From: Kribbella monticola
GTDB lineage: Bacteria > Actinomycetota > Actinomycetes > Propionibacteriales > Kribbellaceae
Length of the DNA stretch: 64,000 nucleotides
NCBI RefSeq assembly: GCF_003261635.1
Contig: NZ_QFXK01000031.1
Location: 496,001 to 560,000 of the forward strand
Direction: 5' to 3'
A model generated the notes under the pieces. It made no database searches and was not told the DNA's origin. It saw nothing but the letters and a program-made list of their open reading frames with translations. The stretch's first letter is position 1, and each line of letters opens with the position of its first letter. The position numbers and the translations under genes were made by a program. Shown here piece after piece: positions 16,537 through 24,224 of the stretch.

Positions 16537-17754
16537 GTGGCTTTGGAGACTTCACCGGATGCGCCGGCAGCCGTTCGCACGATTGCGAACGGCATCGCCA
16601 GTTGGATCAACCAGCTCGGCGCCGTCTGGGTCGAGGGGCAGCTGACGGACGTCTCGATCGGGCGCGGTACAACCACCGTGTTCGGCACGCTGCGCGACAC
16701 CGACGCCGACATCTCGCTGCGCTTCACCTGCAACCGGCGCGTGTTCGAAGCGGTCGATCCGCCCGTCACGGACGGCTCGCGAGTGCTCGTCAACGCGAAG
16801 CCCAACTTCTTCGCCCGCCGCGGAACCCTCGCGCTGGCGGTGAGCGAGATCCGCCACGTCGGTATCGGCGAACTGCTGGCCCGCATCGAGCGCCTGAAGC
16901 AACTCCTCGCCGCCGAAGGCCTCTTCGCGGCGTACCGCAAGAAGCCGTTGCCGTTCCTGCCCCACACGATCGGCCTGGTCTGCGGCCGCGACTCGGCGGC
17001 CGAGCGCGACGTACTGGAGAACGCCAAGCGCCGCTGGCCTGCCGTCGCCTTCCGCGTCGAGTACGCGTCGGTCCAGGGTCCGGCCGCGGCGGGCGAGGTG
17101 ATGACCGCGCTGCGCCGGCTCGACGCGGACGAGGCGGTCGAGGTGATCGTGATCGCCCGCGGCGGCGGCTCCCTCGAAGACCTGCTGCCGTTCTCAGACG
17201 AAGGCCTCATCCGCGCGGTGTCCAAGGCCCGTACGCCGGTGGTCAGCGCGATCGGGCACGAGCCGGATTCGCCCTTGCTCGACCTGGTCGCCGACCTTCG
17301 CGCCTCGACTCCGACTGATGCGGCGAAGCGGATCGTGCCCGACGTCCGCGAGGAGCTCGACGGCGTCCGGCTGCTCCGCGAGCGTGGACTCCGGGCGATC
17401 ACCGGCTGGCTCGATCGGGAGACGCACGCGCTCGCCGCGATCCGGAGCCGCCCGTCGCTGGCCGCTCCCACGACCGACCTGCAACGCCGTTCGGACGAGA
17501 TCGCTGCCTTGCTGGACCGCAGCCGGCGGACCTTGACGCACCGGCTCGACCGGGCCGGAGACGATCTGGCTCATCGGCTCGCGAGCGTGCGAGCCCTGTC
17601 GCCCAAGGCGACCCTCGAGCGCGGGTACTCCGTGCTCCAGCTGGCCGACGGCACCGCCGTACGGGAAGTCGGGCAGGTGTCGCCCGGTGATGTGCTGAAC
17701 GCGCGGGTCAGCGACGGCCGGTTCGACGTGGAAGTGCAGCAAGATGGCAAGTGA
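16537..17754 (+). CDS. xseA: exodeoxyribonuclease VII large subunit
   Basis: Catalytic subunit of exonuclease VII, which degrades single-stranded DNA from both ends. The 405-residue protein has the N-terminal OB-fold (SWINQLGAVWVEGQLTDVS, TVFGTLRDTDADISLRFTC), then LPFLPHTIGLVCGRDSAAERDV. The conserved catalytic region follows: VIVIARGGGSLEDLLPFSDE and PVVSAIGHEPDSPLLDLVADLRASTPTDAA. A coiled-coil stretch precedes the C-terminal LERGYSVLQ segment. The start is GTG 16537. It overlaps or abuts xseB, forming the usual xseA-xseB operon. Confidence 0.95.
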   Translation: MALETSPDAPAAVRTIANGIASWINQLGAVWVEGQLTDVSIGRGTTTVFGTLRDTDADISLRFTCNRRVFEAVDPPVTDGSRVLVNAKPNFFARRGTLALAVSEIRHVGIGELLARIERLKQLLAAEGLFAAYRKKPLPFLPHTIGLVCGRDSAAERDVLENAKRRWPAVAFRVEYASVQGPAAAGEVMTALRRLDADEAVEVIVIARGGGSLEDLLPFSDEGLIRAVSKARTPVVSAIGHEPDSPLLDLVADLRASTPTDAAKRIVPDVREELDGVRLLRERGLRAITGWLDRETHALAAIRSRPSLAAPTTDLQRRSDEIAALLDRSRRTLTHRLDRAGDDLAHRLASVRALSPKATLERGYSVLQLADGTAVREVGQVSPGDVLNARVSDGRFDVEVQQDGK

Positions 17755-17776
17755 CCGCAAGCCCCGAGGAGAGCAA

Positions 17777-17995
17777 GTGACCGCCGATCGACCCGAGATG
17801 TCCTACGAGCAGGCCCGCGAGGAACTCGTCGAGGTGGTCCGCAAACTCGAAGCCGGCGGCACCACCCTGGAAGAATCCCTGGCCCTGTGGGAACGCGGCG
17901 AGGAACTCGCCGCCACCTGCCAGCAATGGCTGGACGGCGCCCGCAAACGCCTAGCCGAAGCCCAAGCCGCCCACACCGAAAAGAAACCCGACTGA
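17777..17995 (+). CDS. xseB: exodeoxyribonuclease VII small subunit
   Basis: Small helical subunit of exonuclease VII, 72 residues from GTG 17777. The core SYEQAREELVEVVRKLEAGGTTLEESLALWERGEELA is the conserved two-helix hairpin of the family (given in two parts: EELVEVVRKLEAGG and LEESLALWERGEEL). GAGGAGAG at 17766-17773 favours the GTG at 17777. An ATG at 17744, inside the xseA end, would give 83 residues but has no ribosome binding site. It binds the coiled-coil arms of XseA, several copies per large subunit. Confidence 0.9.
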   Translation: MTADRPEMSYEQAREELVEVVRKLEAGGTTLEESLALWERGEELAATCQQWLDGARKRLAEAQAAHTEKKPD

Positions 17996-18005
17996 CGGCG
18001 CCCCC

Positions 18006-18506
18006 ATGCTGACCGTCCGCGCAGCCCAACCCACCGACCTGTATGCGGCGGCCGTGGCTCGGGTCGCCAGTTGGCGCGGAGCGTTCACCGGCCTTGTGCC
18101 ACAGGACTTTCTCGATGCGATGGACCCGGCGAAGATCGCGGCCGGGTGGACGGAAAGCATCACCGCGGGCCGTTCCCGCCTGTACGTCGCGGCAGCGGCC
18201 GACGGAATCGTCGGCTACTCAGGCGTGGGCCCCGCCAGGGAGGGACCAGCCGGCGTCGGCGAGCTCTACGCACTGTTCGTCCACCCGGATTGGTGGGGCA
18301 CCGGCGCCGGTCGCTTGCTGACCGACGCGGCGATCACCGATCTCGGCGGCAAAGGTTGCACCGAGGTCTGGCTCTGGGTCCTTGAGGCCAACACCAGGGC
18401 CCGCGCGTTCTATCAGCGCTACGGCTTCACCGAGACACCAGCACGCACCACCTCCAGCCTCGCGAACCTCCCCGAGCTACGCCTGACCCTCGATTTGCCG
18501 GCCTAG
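18006..18506 (+). CDS. GNAT family N-acetyltransferase
   Basis: Acetyl-CoA-dependent acetyltransferase of 166 residues. It starts LTVRAAQPTDLYAAAVARVASW. The acetyl-CoA signature is LYALFVHPDWWGTGAGRLLTDAAI, where GTGAGR is the pyrophosphate loop. It closes with LWVLEANTRARAFYQRYGF, the conserved Asn-x-x-Ala-x-x-Phe-Tyr helix. It follows xseB by 10 bases and could be read from the same transcript, although it has no functional link to exonuclease VII. Acceptor unknown. Confidence 0.87.
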   Translation: MLTVRAAQPTDLYAAAVARVASWRGAFTGLVPQDFLDAMDPAKIAAGWTESITAGRSRLYVAAAADGIVGYSGVGPAREGPAGVGELYALFVHPDWWGTGAGRLLTDAAITDLGGKGCTEVWLWVLEANTRARAFYQRYGFTETPARTTSSLANLPELRLTLDLPA

Positions 18507-18578
18507 TACCAACCGCAGGGACGAGCCGCTGAAAAAACGGTTCGCCAGCTGAGTCGACGCGTTGCTAGCGTCGCGGAC

Positions 18579-18614
18579 GTGCATCGGATCATCACTCCCC
18601 CGGCCGCCGCTTAG
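18579..18614 (+). CDS. putative 11-residue leader peptide
   Basis: A GTG-initiated frame reads MHRIITPPAAA and stops at TAG 18612-18614, about 100 bases before the EamA transporter gene. The stop lies in the loop of a strong hairpin (CGGCCGCCGC with GCGGACGGCCG, the right arm carrying one bulged A). A second hairpin follows at 18636-18654. Position, size and the following structures are those of a ribosome-mediated attenuator. Translation is not shown by sequence alone. Confidence 0.45.
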   Translation: MHRIITPPAAA

Positions 18615-18713
18615 CGGACGGCCGACCTCAGCGCGCCCAGGTTTCTGACCTGGGCTTCTTCGGGCTGTTCGCAGACGCCCCGACCTCTTCCTGCGAACAC
18701 CCTGGAGTGTCTG
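18600..18713 (+). promoter_or_regulatory. structured leader, candidate attenuator of the EamA gene
   Basis: Three structures follow each other. The first is the stem overlapping the leader-peptide stop (about 18600-18624). The second is a perfect stem CCCAGGT (18636-18642) with ACCTGGG (18648-18654) and loop TTCTG, followed by CTTCTTCGG. The third is the inverted repeat TGTTCGCA/TGCGAACA between about 18668 and 18702, close to the ribosome binding site GGAG. The arrangement suggests control of transcription or translation by progress of a ribosome. Confidence 0.5.
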
Positions 18714-19565
18714 ATGCATCACCGCGTCGCGCCGTCGTCGGCGCGCGGTCTCCTGTACGTGGCACTGGCCGGAATCGCCTGGGGCACTGGCGGGCCCACC
18801 GGCGCCTTGCTCTTCCAAGGCAGCGGCCTGAACTCGACAGCGATCTCCTTCTGGCGCCTACTCGGCGGTGCCGTCTGGCTGGCTGCCGCCAACCGCCTGC
18901 TCCGCCGCGGCCGGATCGCACACCAGTTCGCGGCCGACCCGCTGCGCTACCTCCTGAGCGGTCTAGGACTGGCTGTCTGCCAACTCGGGTACTTCGCCGC
19001 CATCCCACGAGTCGGCGTCGCCGTCGCCACCGTCATCTCACTCGGCGTCGGCCCCCTCTTCATTGCTCTGGGCGCTCGCGAGCGCATCACCGCCTCGTTG
19101 TTGATCGCGGTCCTCGGGCTGGCTCTTCTTGTCTCCGATGGCGCAGGCCCCGGCGGTACGTCGATCGCCGGCGTCGCCTTCGCACTCCTCTCGGGAGCCG
19201 GCTACGCGCTCACCACCCTGCTCAATCGCGACCAGCAAGACCCCATCACCAGCGCTTTGCTCGGCTTCACCTCGGGCGCGCTCATCTTGTTGCCGTTGGC
19301 AATGACAAAGGGAATCACCGCGGCACCGGCCAGCTGGCCTTTGCTCGCGTACTTCGGTCTCGTACCGACCGCACTTGCTTACGCCCTCTTCTACACCGGA
19401 CTCAGAGCGATCCGCGCGTCCACCGCCGCCGTCATCGCCCTGATCGAACCACTCCTCGCCGCACTCATCGGCGTACTCGCGCTCCACGAGCACCTGGCCC
19501 CCGTCAGCCTCATCGGCGCGGCCGTACTCCTCACCGCGGTCCTCCGCCAAGCCCGCCGCGAGTAG
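18714..19565 (+). CDS. EamA/DMT family transporter
   Basis: Ten-helix inner-membrane transporter of 283 residues built from two EamA repeats. Repeat 1 has YVALAGIAWGTGGPTGALLF and SFWRLLGGAVWLA. Repeat 2 begins at SIAGVAFALLSGAGYALTTLL and ends with YALFYTGLRAIRASTAAVIALIEPLLAALIGVLAL (the last two helices), the typical end of RhaT/YdcZ-like exporters. Such proteins export amino acids or other metabolites. The structured leader with a short peptide upstream suggests amino-acid-dependent control, which is inference. Confidence 0.86.
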   Translation: MHHRVAPSSARGLLYVALAGIAWGTGGPTGALLFQGSGLNSTAISFWRLLGGAVWLAAANRLLRRGRIAHQFAADPLRYLLSGLGLAVCQLGYFAAIPRVGVAVATVISLGVGPLFIALGARERITASLLIAVLGLALLVSDGAGPGGTSIAGVAFALLSGAGYALTTLLNRDQQDPITSALLGFTSGALILLPLAMTKGITAAPASWPLLAYFGLVPTALAYALFYTGLRAIRASTAAVIALIEPLLAALIGVLALHEHLAPVSLIGAAVLLTAVLRQARRE

Positions 19566-19613
19566 CTGCCGTCGGAGCTCATCGCGTACGGCGTACTCCG
19601 GGGCTCTTCAGGT

Positions 19614-20273
19614 TCAGATGCCGGTGGTGGCGCGGATTCCGGCCAGGATGACGCGCAAGGCGTGGTTGAACTCCTCGTCCGGATCCGTGCTGAAGAGGTC
19701 GCCCACCATCTGCACCGTCAGCGGATAGCGCTCGCTGTCGATCTCCGCGGCCAGCAGGTCGGGCCGGTACGGGTTGCCATCGGGGTACTCGATGCCGGCC
19801 CTGGCCTGCTCCTCGATGACGAAACCGATCGTGTAGTGCAGCAGGATCGGGAACACCCGAGCGGCCTCGCGGATCGAGAAGCCGGCGTCCTCGAGCGTGC
19901 GCAGGGTCAGTTCCGTCACGCGCCACAGGGACTCGTCGCTGATGCTGGTACCGGCCATCACGCGGGCGCCGTCGCGGTAACGCAGCAGGGCGGAACGCAG
20001 GCGGCCGGCCAACTCCACCAGCCAGTCCTGCCAGTCCGTCTCGCGCCGTGGCGCCTCGAGTCCGTGCACGGCAGAGACGAACAACGCCCGAGCCATGGCA
20101 TCGAGCAGCTCCCGCTTGTTCTTGACGTGCCAATAGAGCGCCGGCGCCTGGACGTCGAGCGCCGCGGCCACCTTGCGCATCGTCAGCCCGTCGACGCCGG
20201 ACTCGTCGAGCAGCTCCAGCGCGGCGGTGGCAATCATTCCGGCGTCGAGTTTCGCACCTGTTCCTGGTCTCAC
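19614..20273 (-). CDS. TetR family repressor with TetR_C domain
   Basis: Regulator of 219 residues. The helix-turn-helix is MIATAALELLDESGVDGLTMRKVAAALDVQAPALYWHVKNKRELLDAM in the N-terminal 60 residues (for example LTMRKVAAALDVQAPALYWH). The C-terminal ligand domain (WQDWLVELAGRLRSALLRY, then EDAGFSIREAARVFPILLHYTIGFV) is the tetracycline-repressor-like TetR_C type. It is divergent from the FAD monooxygenase gene, and three operator-like repeats lie between them. It very probably represses that gene and itself; the inducer is likely an aromatic substrate of the monooxygenase. Confidence 0.88.
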   Translation of the reverse strand: MRPGTGAKLDAGMIATAALELLDESGVDGLTMRKVAAALDVQAPALYWHVKNKRELLDAMARALFVSAVHGLEAPRRETDWQDWLVELAGRLRSALLRYRDGARVMAGTSISDESLWRVTELTLRTLEDAGFSIREAARVFPILLHYTIGFVIEEQARAGIEYPDGNPYRPDLLAAEIDSERYPLTVQMVGDLFSTDPDEEFNHALRVILAGIRATTGI

Positions 20274-20282
20274 CTTGACACC

Positions 20283-20335
20283 TTAACAACGTTCTGCTCT
20301 CCTTAACATCGTTAAAGAAAATCTAACACCGTTAA
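20283..20335. promoter_or_regulatory. three operator sites with exact 20-base spacing
   Basis: TTAACAACGTT (from 20283), TTAACATCGTTAA (20303-20315) and CTAACACCGTTAA (20323-20335) begin exactly 20 bases apart. The second is a palindrome with arms TTAAC/GTTAA around a 3-base centre. The third overlaps the AAGGAG ribosome binding site of the monooxygenase gene. They fill the space between the divergent TetR and monooxygenase genes and are the likely TetR binding sites. Confidence 0.75.
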
Positions 20336-20344
20336 GGAGTCGTC

Positions 20345-21823
20345 ATGGAGACAACTCAGGTGGTCATCGCCGGCGCCGGACCGACCAGGCTGATGCTGGC
20401 CGGCGAGCTGCGGCTGGCCGGGATCGAGGTGGTCGTGCTCGATGCCCTGCCGGGCCGGAGCGGCGAATCCCGCGCGGGCGGCATCCACGCCCGGACCATG
20501 GAGCTGTTCGACCAGCGCGGCCTGCTCGAGCGCCTGCTGCCACAGGGCCGAGCGATCCAGGCAGGCCATTTCGCGGGCCTGCGCCTGGACTTCAGCGACT
20601 TCCCCACCCGCTATCCGTTCACGCTCGGCATCGTTCAGGCCGCGATCGAACGTGAGCTCGACGACTACGTCACCGACCTCGGAGCCAAGGTGCGCTGGGG
20701 ATCACCGATGGTCGGATTCCGCCAGGACACCACGGGGGTCGAGGTCGAGACCGGCGGCGGCGATCGGATCCGGTGCGAGTTTCTGGTCGGCTGCGACGGC
20801 GGTCGCAGCGCAGTACGGAAGCTCGCCGGGATCGACTTCAGCGGCACCGACGCGACCATGACCGGCCTGCTGGCCGACGTCGAGCTCGCCGATCCGCCGG
20901 CGGACACGGTCTTCTCCCGACGCCGGGGGCCTGGTGACTTCTCGGTGATGGCCTTCCAGCCCGGCTGGTACCGGTTGATGGTGCAGCGACACGACCGCGT
21001 CCTCGACCGTGCCGCTGAGCCGGATTTCGAGGCTTTCCGCGAGTCCTTCGTCGAGGTTGCCGGCACCGACTACGGCATGCACAGCCCGCGGTGGGTATCG
21101 CAGTACGGCGACACCGCACGTCAGGCCGACCGTTATCGCGAGGGCAGGGTGTTCCTGGCCGGCGATGCCGCCCACATCCACTACCCCGCCGGCGGCCAGG
21201 GACTGAACACGGGAGTCCAGGACGCCGTCAACCTCGGCTGGAAGCTCGCGACCGTACTGCGCGGCGAGGCCTCCGACGATCTCCTCGACACCTATGCGGC
21301 CGAACGCCATCCGGTGGCTGCCCGCGTGCTGCAGAACACTCGAGCACAGACCGCGCTGTCGCGGCCCGGCCCGCACACCGAGGCGCTGCGCGAGACCTTT
21401 GCCGGGCTGTTCGACATCGCCGACGTACGCCGACAGCTCGGGCTGATGATCACGTCCCTCGACATCCGGTACGACGTCAAGAGCGATCACCCGCTGGCCG
21501 GCCGGCGCATCCCCGACGCCGACCTCCTCGTTGCCGGTGAGGCCACCCGGGTGTGCGAACTCCTGCGGACCGGACGCCCTTTGCTGCTGACATTCGGTGG
21601 ACCGCCGGCGTCGTCCGTCACCGGATGGACGGATCGGCTCGACTGCGTCACCGCAGACACCCAGCAGTGGAAGGTCCCAGGTGTCGGCGACATCGCCACG
21701 CCTGCCGCCGTTCTCGTCCGCCCGGACGGCTACGTCGCCTGGGCCAGCGACGACGCCGATGCCACCGGCTCCAGCCTGAGCGACGCCCTCACCACCTGGT
21801 TCGGCCCAGCCTCGCTCACCTAG
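20345..21823 (+). CDS. FAD-dependent aromatic monooxygenase (RdmE/PgaE/Rox-like)
   Basis: Class A flavoprotein monooxygenase of 492 residues that would hydroxylate an aromatic compound using NAD(P)H and O2. The FAD Rossmann start is VVIAGAGPTRLMLAGELRLAG, the middle motif is LVGCDGGRSAVRKLAGIDF, and the second FAD motif is VFLAGDAAHIHYPAGGQGLN followed by GVQDAVNLGWKLA. The thioredoxin-like C-terminal domain of the PgaE/MhpA group is present. The dinucleotide fingerprint reads G-x-G-x-x-R; the third glycine is replaced by Arg14, which is unusual. It is divergent from a TetR repressor. Substrate could be a phenolic natural product or a drug such as a rifamycin. Confidence 0.87.
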   Translation: METTQVVIAGAGPTRLMLAGELRLAGIEVVVLDALPGRSGESRAGGIHARTMELFDQRGLLERLLPQGRAIQAGHFAGLRLDFSDFPTRYPFTLGIVQAAIERELDDYVTDLGAKVRWGSPMVGFRQDTTGVEVETGGGDRIRCEFLVGCDGGRSAVRKLAGIDFSGTDATMTGLLADVELADPPADTVFSRRRGPGDFSVMAFQPGWYRLMVQRHDRVLDRAAEPDFEAFRESFVEVAGTDYGMHSPRWVSQYGDTARQADRYREGRVFLAGDAAHIHYPAGGQGLNTGVQDAVNLGWKLATVLRGEASDDLLDTYAAERHPVAARVLQNTRAQTALSRPGPHTEALRETFAGLFDIADVRRQLGLMITSLDIRYDVKSDHPLAGRRIPDADLLVAGEATRVCELLRTGRPLLLTFGGPPASSVTGWTDRLDCVTADTQQWKVPGVGDIATPAAVLVRPDGYVAWASDDADATGSSLSDALTTWFGPASLT

Positions 21824-21845
21824 GCCATTGCGCCGGCCGAGCTAC

Positions 21846-22481
21846 CTAGGCCAGCTGGTCAGCAAGCAACCTGGTCACCGAAGCGCGGAGGCCGGTCTGC
21901 ATCCGCGCCAGGTCGAAGCCTTCACTGCGGAGGGCGTCGTGGAGATCGGCGGCCAGCGGGGCGAGGATGAAGTGAGCCGTGTAGTCCGCATCCAACTCCG
22001 GCCGCGCCTCCGCCACCAGGATCGCCAGGTGGCGGTGCCAGAGGCGGTATGAGCCGATTCGGTAGCGGGCGCCGTCGGAGGCGTTCTCGCTGTCCATGAA
22101 CAGTTCGACGTGGCGGTCCAGGAGCTCCAGGTAGGCGTCGAGGAACGCGGTCACACGCTCGACAGCGGGCGCGCCCGGGCCCAGCGGCGGTGGACCGGAC
22201 AGGATCTTCGCCTGGAGCTCCACCTCGCGCTCGTCCAGCAGCGCCACCGCCAGCCCCGCGCGATCGCCGAAGCGCCGGAACACCGTCCCCTTGCCGACCC
22301 CGGCGGCTGCGGCGATCGCATCGAGGGACACGTTCTTCACGCCCTGTTCGGCGAAAAGCCGTTCCGCGGCCTCCAGGACCTTCAGCCGGTTGCGGCGCGC
22401 GTCGGCCCGCTCCGGGCGTGGCTCGTCCAGCAGCGGCAGACCCGATTGAGAAACGGACCGTGGTCCGGTACTGTCCTTCAT
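21846..22481 (-). CDS. TetR family transcriptional regulator
   Basis: Repressor of 211 residues. A 25-residue polar N-terminal arm precedes the helix-turn-helix RNRLKVLEAAERLFAEQGVKNVSLDAIAAAAGVGKGTVFRRFGDRAGLAVALL (core VSLDAIAAAAGVGKGTVFRR). The C-terminal part (AFLDAYLELLDRHVELFMDSENASD, then YTAHFILAPLAADL) is a ligand-binding helical bundle. It is divergent from the flavodoxin-SMR operon, with two palindromes around its start. It likely controls both directions in response to a toxic cation or quinone. Confidence 0.87.
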   Translation of the reverse strand: MKDSTGPRSVSQSGLPLLDEPRPERADARRNRLKVLEAAERLFAEQGVKNVSLDAIAAAAGVGKGTVFRRFGDRAGLAVALLDEREVELQAKILSGPPPLGPGAPAVERVTAFLDAYLELLDRHVELFMDSENASDGARYRIGSYRLWHRHLAILVAEARPELDADYTAHFILAPLAADLHDALRSEGFDLARMQTGLRASVTRLLADQLA

Positions 22482-22499
22482 GAGACGGACTGTAGTCCG
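22454..22499. promoter_or_regulatory. two TetR-type palindromes
   Basis: CGGACCGTGGTCCG (22454-22467) and CGGACTGTAGTCCG (22486-22499) are both perfect or near-perfect palindromes sharing the pattern CGGAC-Y-GT-R-GTCCG. Their starts are 32 bases apart. One lies in the first codons of the TetR gene, the other between it and the flavodoxin gene, an arrangement that would let a bound repressor block both genes. Confidence 0.75.
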
Positions 22500-22522
22500 C
22501 TATAGACCTTGGAGGAAACACC

Positions 22523-23122
22523 ATGAGTACCGAAATCGCCCGCGTCGCGATCGCCTACCACTCCGGCCGAGGGCACACCGCGAGGCAGGCCGAGGCCGTC
22601 GCGGCCGGCGCAGCCGCAGTACCGGGCGTTGTCGCCGACCTCGTCGCGCTGGACGAGCTGACCGACGAGCTGTGGGCGCGGCTGGATGCAGCGGACGCGA
22701 TCATCTTCGGCGCGCCCACCTACATGGGCAGCCCGAGCGCCGTCTTCAAGGCGTTCGCGGAGGCCAGCGTCACGGTCTGGGCCGCCGACCTCGGCTGGCG
22801 CGACAAGCTCGCGGCCGGGTTCACCAACTCGAAGGCGATGGCCGGCGACAAGCTGAACACGCTCGTCGATTTCTCGGTGTTCGCGGCCCAGCACGGCATG
22901 ATCTGGGTCGGCCTCGACCTGTACCCAGGTTGGGCCGAGTCGACCGCCAGCATCGAAGACCTGAACCGGCTCGGCAGCTGGCTCGGCGCGACCGCCCAGT
23001 CCGATGCCGACCTGTCCGCCGAGAAGGCTCCGCCGGAGACGGATCTGCGGACCGCCGCCTACCTCGGCGAGCGGGTCGCCAAGGTCACCTTGCGGCACCT
23101 GCGCGGTTCGCTGGCGGCCTGA
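22523..23122 (+). CDS. flavodoxin-like NAD(P)H:quinone oxidoreductase (WrbA-type)
   Basis: FMN-binding protein of 199 residues. The phosphate loop is AIAYHSGRGHTARQAEAVA, and the second flavin loop is DAIIFGAPTYMGSPSAVFKAF, both as in WrbA and related two-electron quinone reductases. Two-electron reduction avoids semiquinone formation and protects against redox-cycling compounds. Its stop codon shares a base with the start of the SMR pump gene (TGATG), so the two are translated together. Ribosome binding site GGAGG lies just before ATG 22523. Confidence 0.86.
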   Translation: MSTEIARVAIAYHSGRGHTARQAEAVAAGAAAVPGVVADLVALDELTDELWARLDAADAIIFGAPTYMGSPSAVFKAFAEASVTVWAADLGWRDKLAAGFTNSKAMAGDKLNTLVDFSVFAAQHGMIWVGLDLYPGWAESTASIEDLNRLGSWLGATAQSDADLSAEKAPPETDLRTAAYLGERVAKVTLRHLRGSLAA

Positions 23123-23442
23123 TGGCCTGGCTGGTCCTGATCGCGGCGGCGGTCTTCGAGATCGCCTTCGCGCTCAGCCTCAAACCGAGCGAGGGGTTCA
23201 GCCGCTTCTGGCCGACGGCCGGCGTCCTCGTCTTCGGCGTCATCTCGGTCGTGCTGCTGTCCCGGACACTCGACCGCCTGCCAGTCGGTACGGCGTACGC
23301 GGTCTGGACCGGGCTCGGCTCGATCGGCGTCGTCACACTCGGCGTACTGCTGTTCGACGAACAACTCACGCCGGCAAGAATCGCCTGCATCGCTTTGATC
23401 GTCGCAGGCGTGGTGGGCTTGCGAATCACCGGCAGCGCCTAG
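23122..23442 (+). CDS. small multidrug resistance (SMR) family pump
   Basis: Four-helix proton-coupled exporter of 106 residues. The essential membrane Glu is Glu13 in AWLVLIAAAVFEIAFALSLK, followed by the family block LPVGTAYAVWTGLGSIGVV and the final helix IACIALIVAGVVGL. The spelling with EIAFALSLK is SugE/guanidinium-exporter-like rather than EmrE-like. Only one SMR gene is present, so a homodimer is likely. Coupled to the flavodoxin gene, it forms a small detoxification unit under the divergent TetR regulator. Confidence 0.88.
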   Translation: MAWLVLIAAAVFEIAFALSLKPSEGFSRFWPTAGVLVFGVISVVLLSRTLDRLPVGTAYAVWTGLGSIGVVTLGVLLFDEQLTPARIACIALIVAGVVGLRITGSA

Positions 23443-24104
23443 TGGCCGGTGCCTTCGCGGCGTCGGCGGCGGCGGTGGAGGCGGCTGCGGGTGGCGTGGA
23501 TCGGGGGCATGGCGGGCGGTACGCCGCCGGGCTCGTACTGCGAGACGAGGCTGCGGTAATCGTCCCAGTTCTGGACCCGGAGCGGAACGTTGCCGATGGC
23601 ATCGACTTCGGTCACCGGCCGTGGACCCTCGTCGATCAGTTTCCAGATGTCCTGATCGCGCCGCAGGGTGCGGAGTTCGCCGAACATCTCCCGGGTGAAG
23701 AAGCACGGGTGGCCACGGCCGTTGTCGTAACGGCTCACCCCGACGGGCGTGGCCACTTCGGCGACCAGCGACCAGACCGCGGCAGACGTCACGCCCGGCT
23801 GGTCCCCGAGCATCACCACCAGACCGTCCGTCCGCCGATCGACCACGTCGAGCGCGGGCACGATCGACGAGCTACCGGTGTCGGCGTGCGGGGACTCCAC
23901 CACCCGCGCGCCGTCCAGGTCGACGCGTTCGCGGACCTGTTCGGACGCGGCTCCCAGCGTCACGATCAACTGGTCGAACCCGCAGTTGCGGGCGGTGTCC
24001 AGCGAGGCGCCGAGCAGTGTCTCGCCCTGATAGGACAGCAATTGTTTGGGAACGCCCAGCGTCGGCGATCCCTCGGCAGCAAGCAGCAATCCGGTGACGA
24101 ACAC
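23439..24104 (-). CDS. nucleotidyltransferase-like protein (MobA/MocA type)
   Basis: Protein of 221 residues with the N-terminal NTP-binding pattern of molybdopterin cytidylyl- or guanylyltransferases: GLLLAAEGSPTLGVPKQLL, where the usual Gly-x-Ser-x-Arg-x-Gly loop reads GSPTLGVPKQ. VVMLGDQPGVTSAAVWSLV carries the conserved Asp in GDQP. GRGHPCFFTREMFGEL is the substrate-side block typical of MocA. The tail is very basic (HATRSRLHRRRRRREG). The missing Arg in the loop makes the exact activity uncertain. It overlaps the SMR gene by 4 bases tail to tail. Confidence 0.72.
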   Translation of the reverse strand: MFVTGLLLAAEGSPTLGVPKQLLSYQGETLLGASLDTARNCGFDQLIVTLGAASEQVRERVDLDGARVVESPHADTGSSSIVPALDVVDRRTDGLVVMLGDQPGVTSAAVWSLVAEVATPVGVSRYDNGRGHPCFFTREMFGELRTLRRDQDIWKLIDEGPRPVTEVDAIGNVPLRVQNWDDYRSLVSQYEPGGVPPAMPPIHATRSRLHRRRRRREGTGH

Positions 24105-24224
24105 GGCCGCCTCAGTCCCGGAGCCGGGAAGAGGGGGTGAGCATGACGGGCTCCTTCGTCGATTCGATCCATCGATCGAACAACGCCGGGCCCCGTTATG
24201 TCAACGGTGCACAACCGGGCAGAA

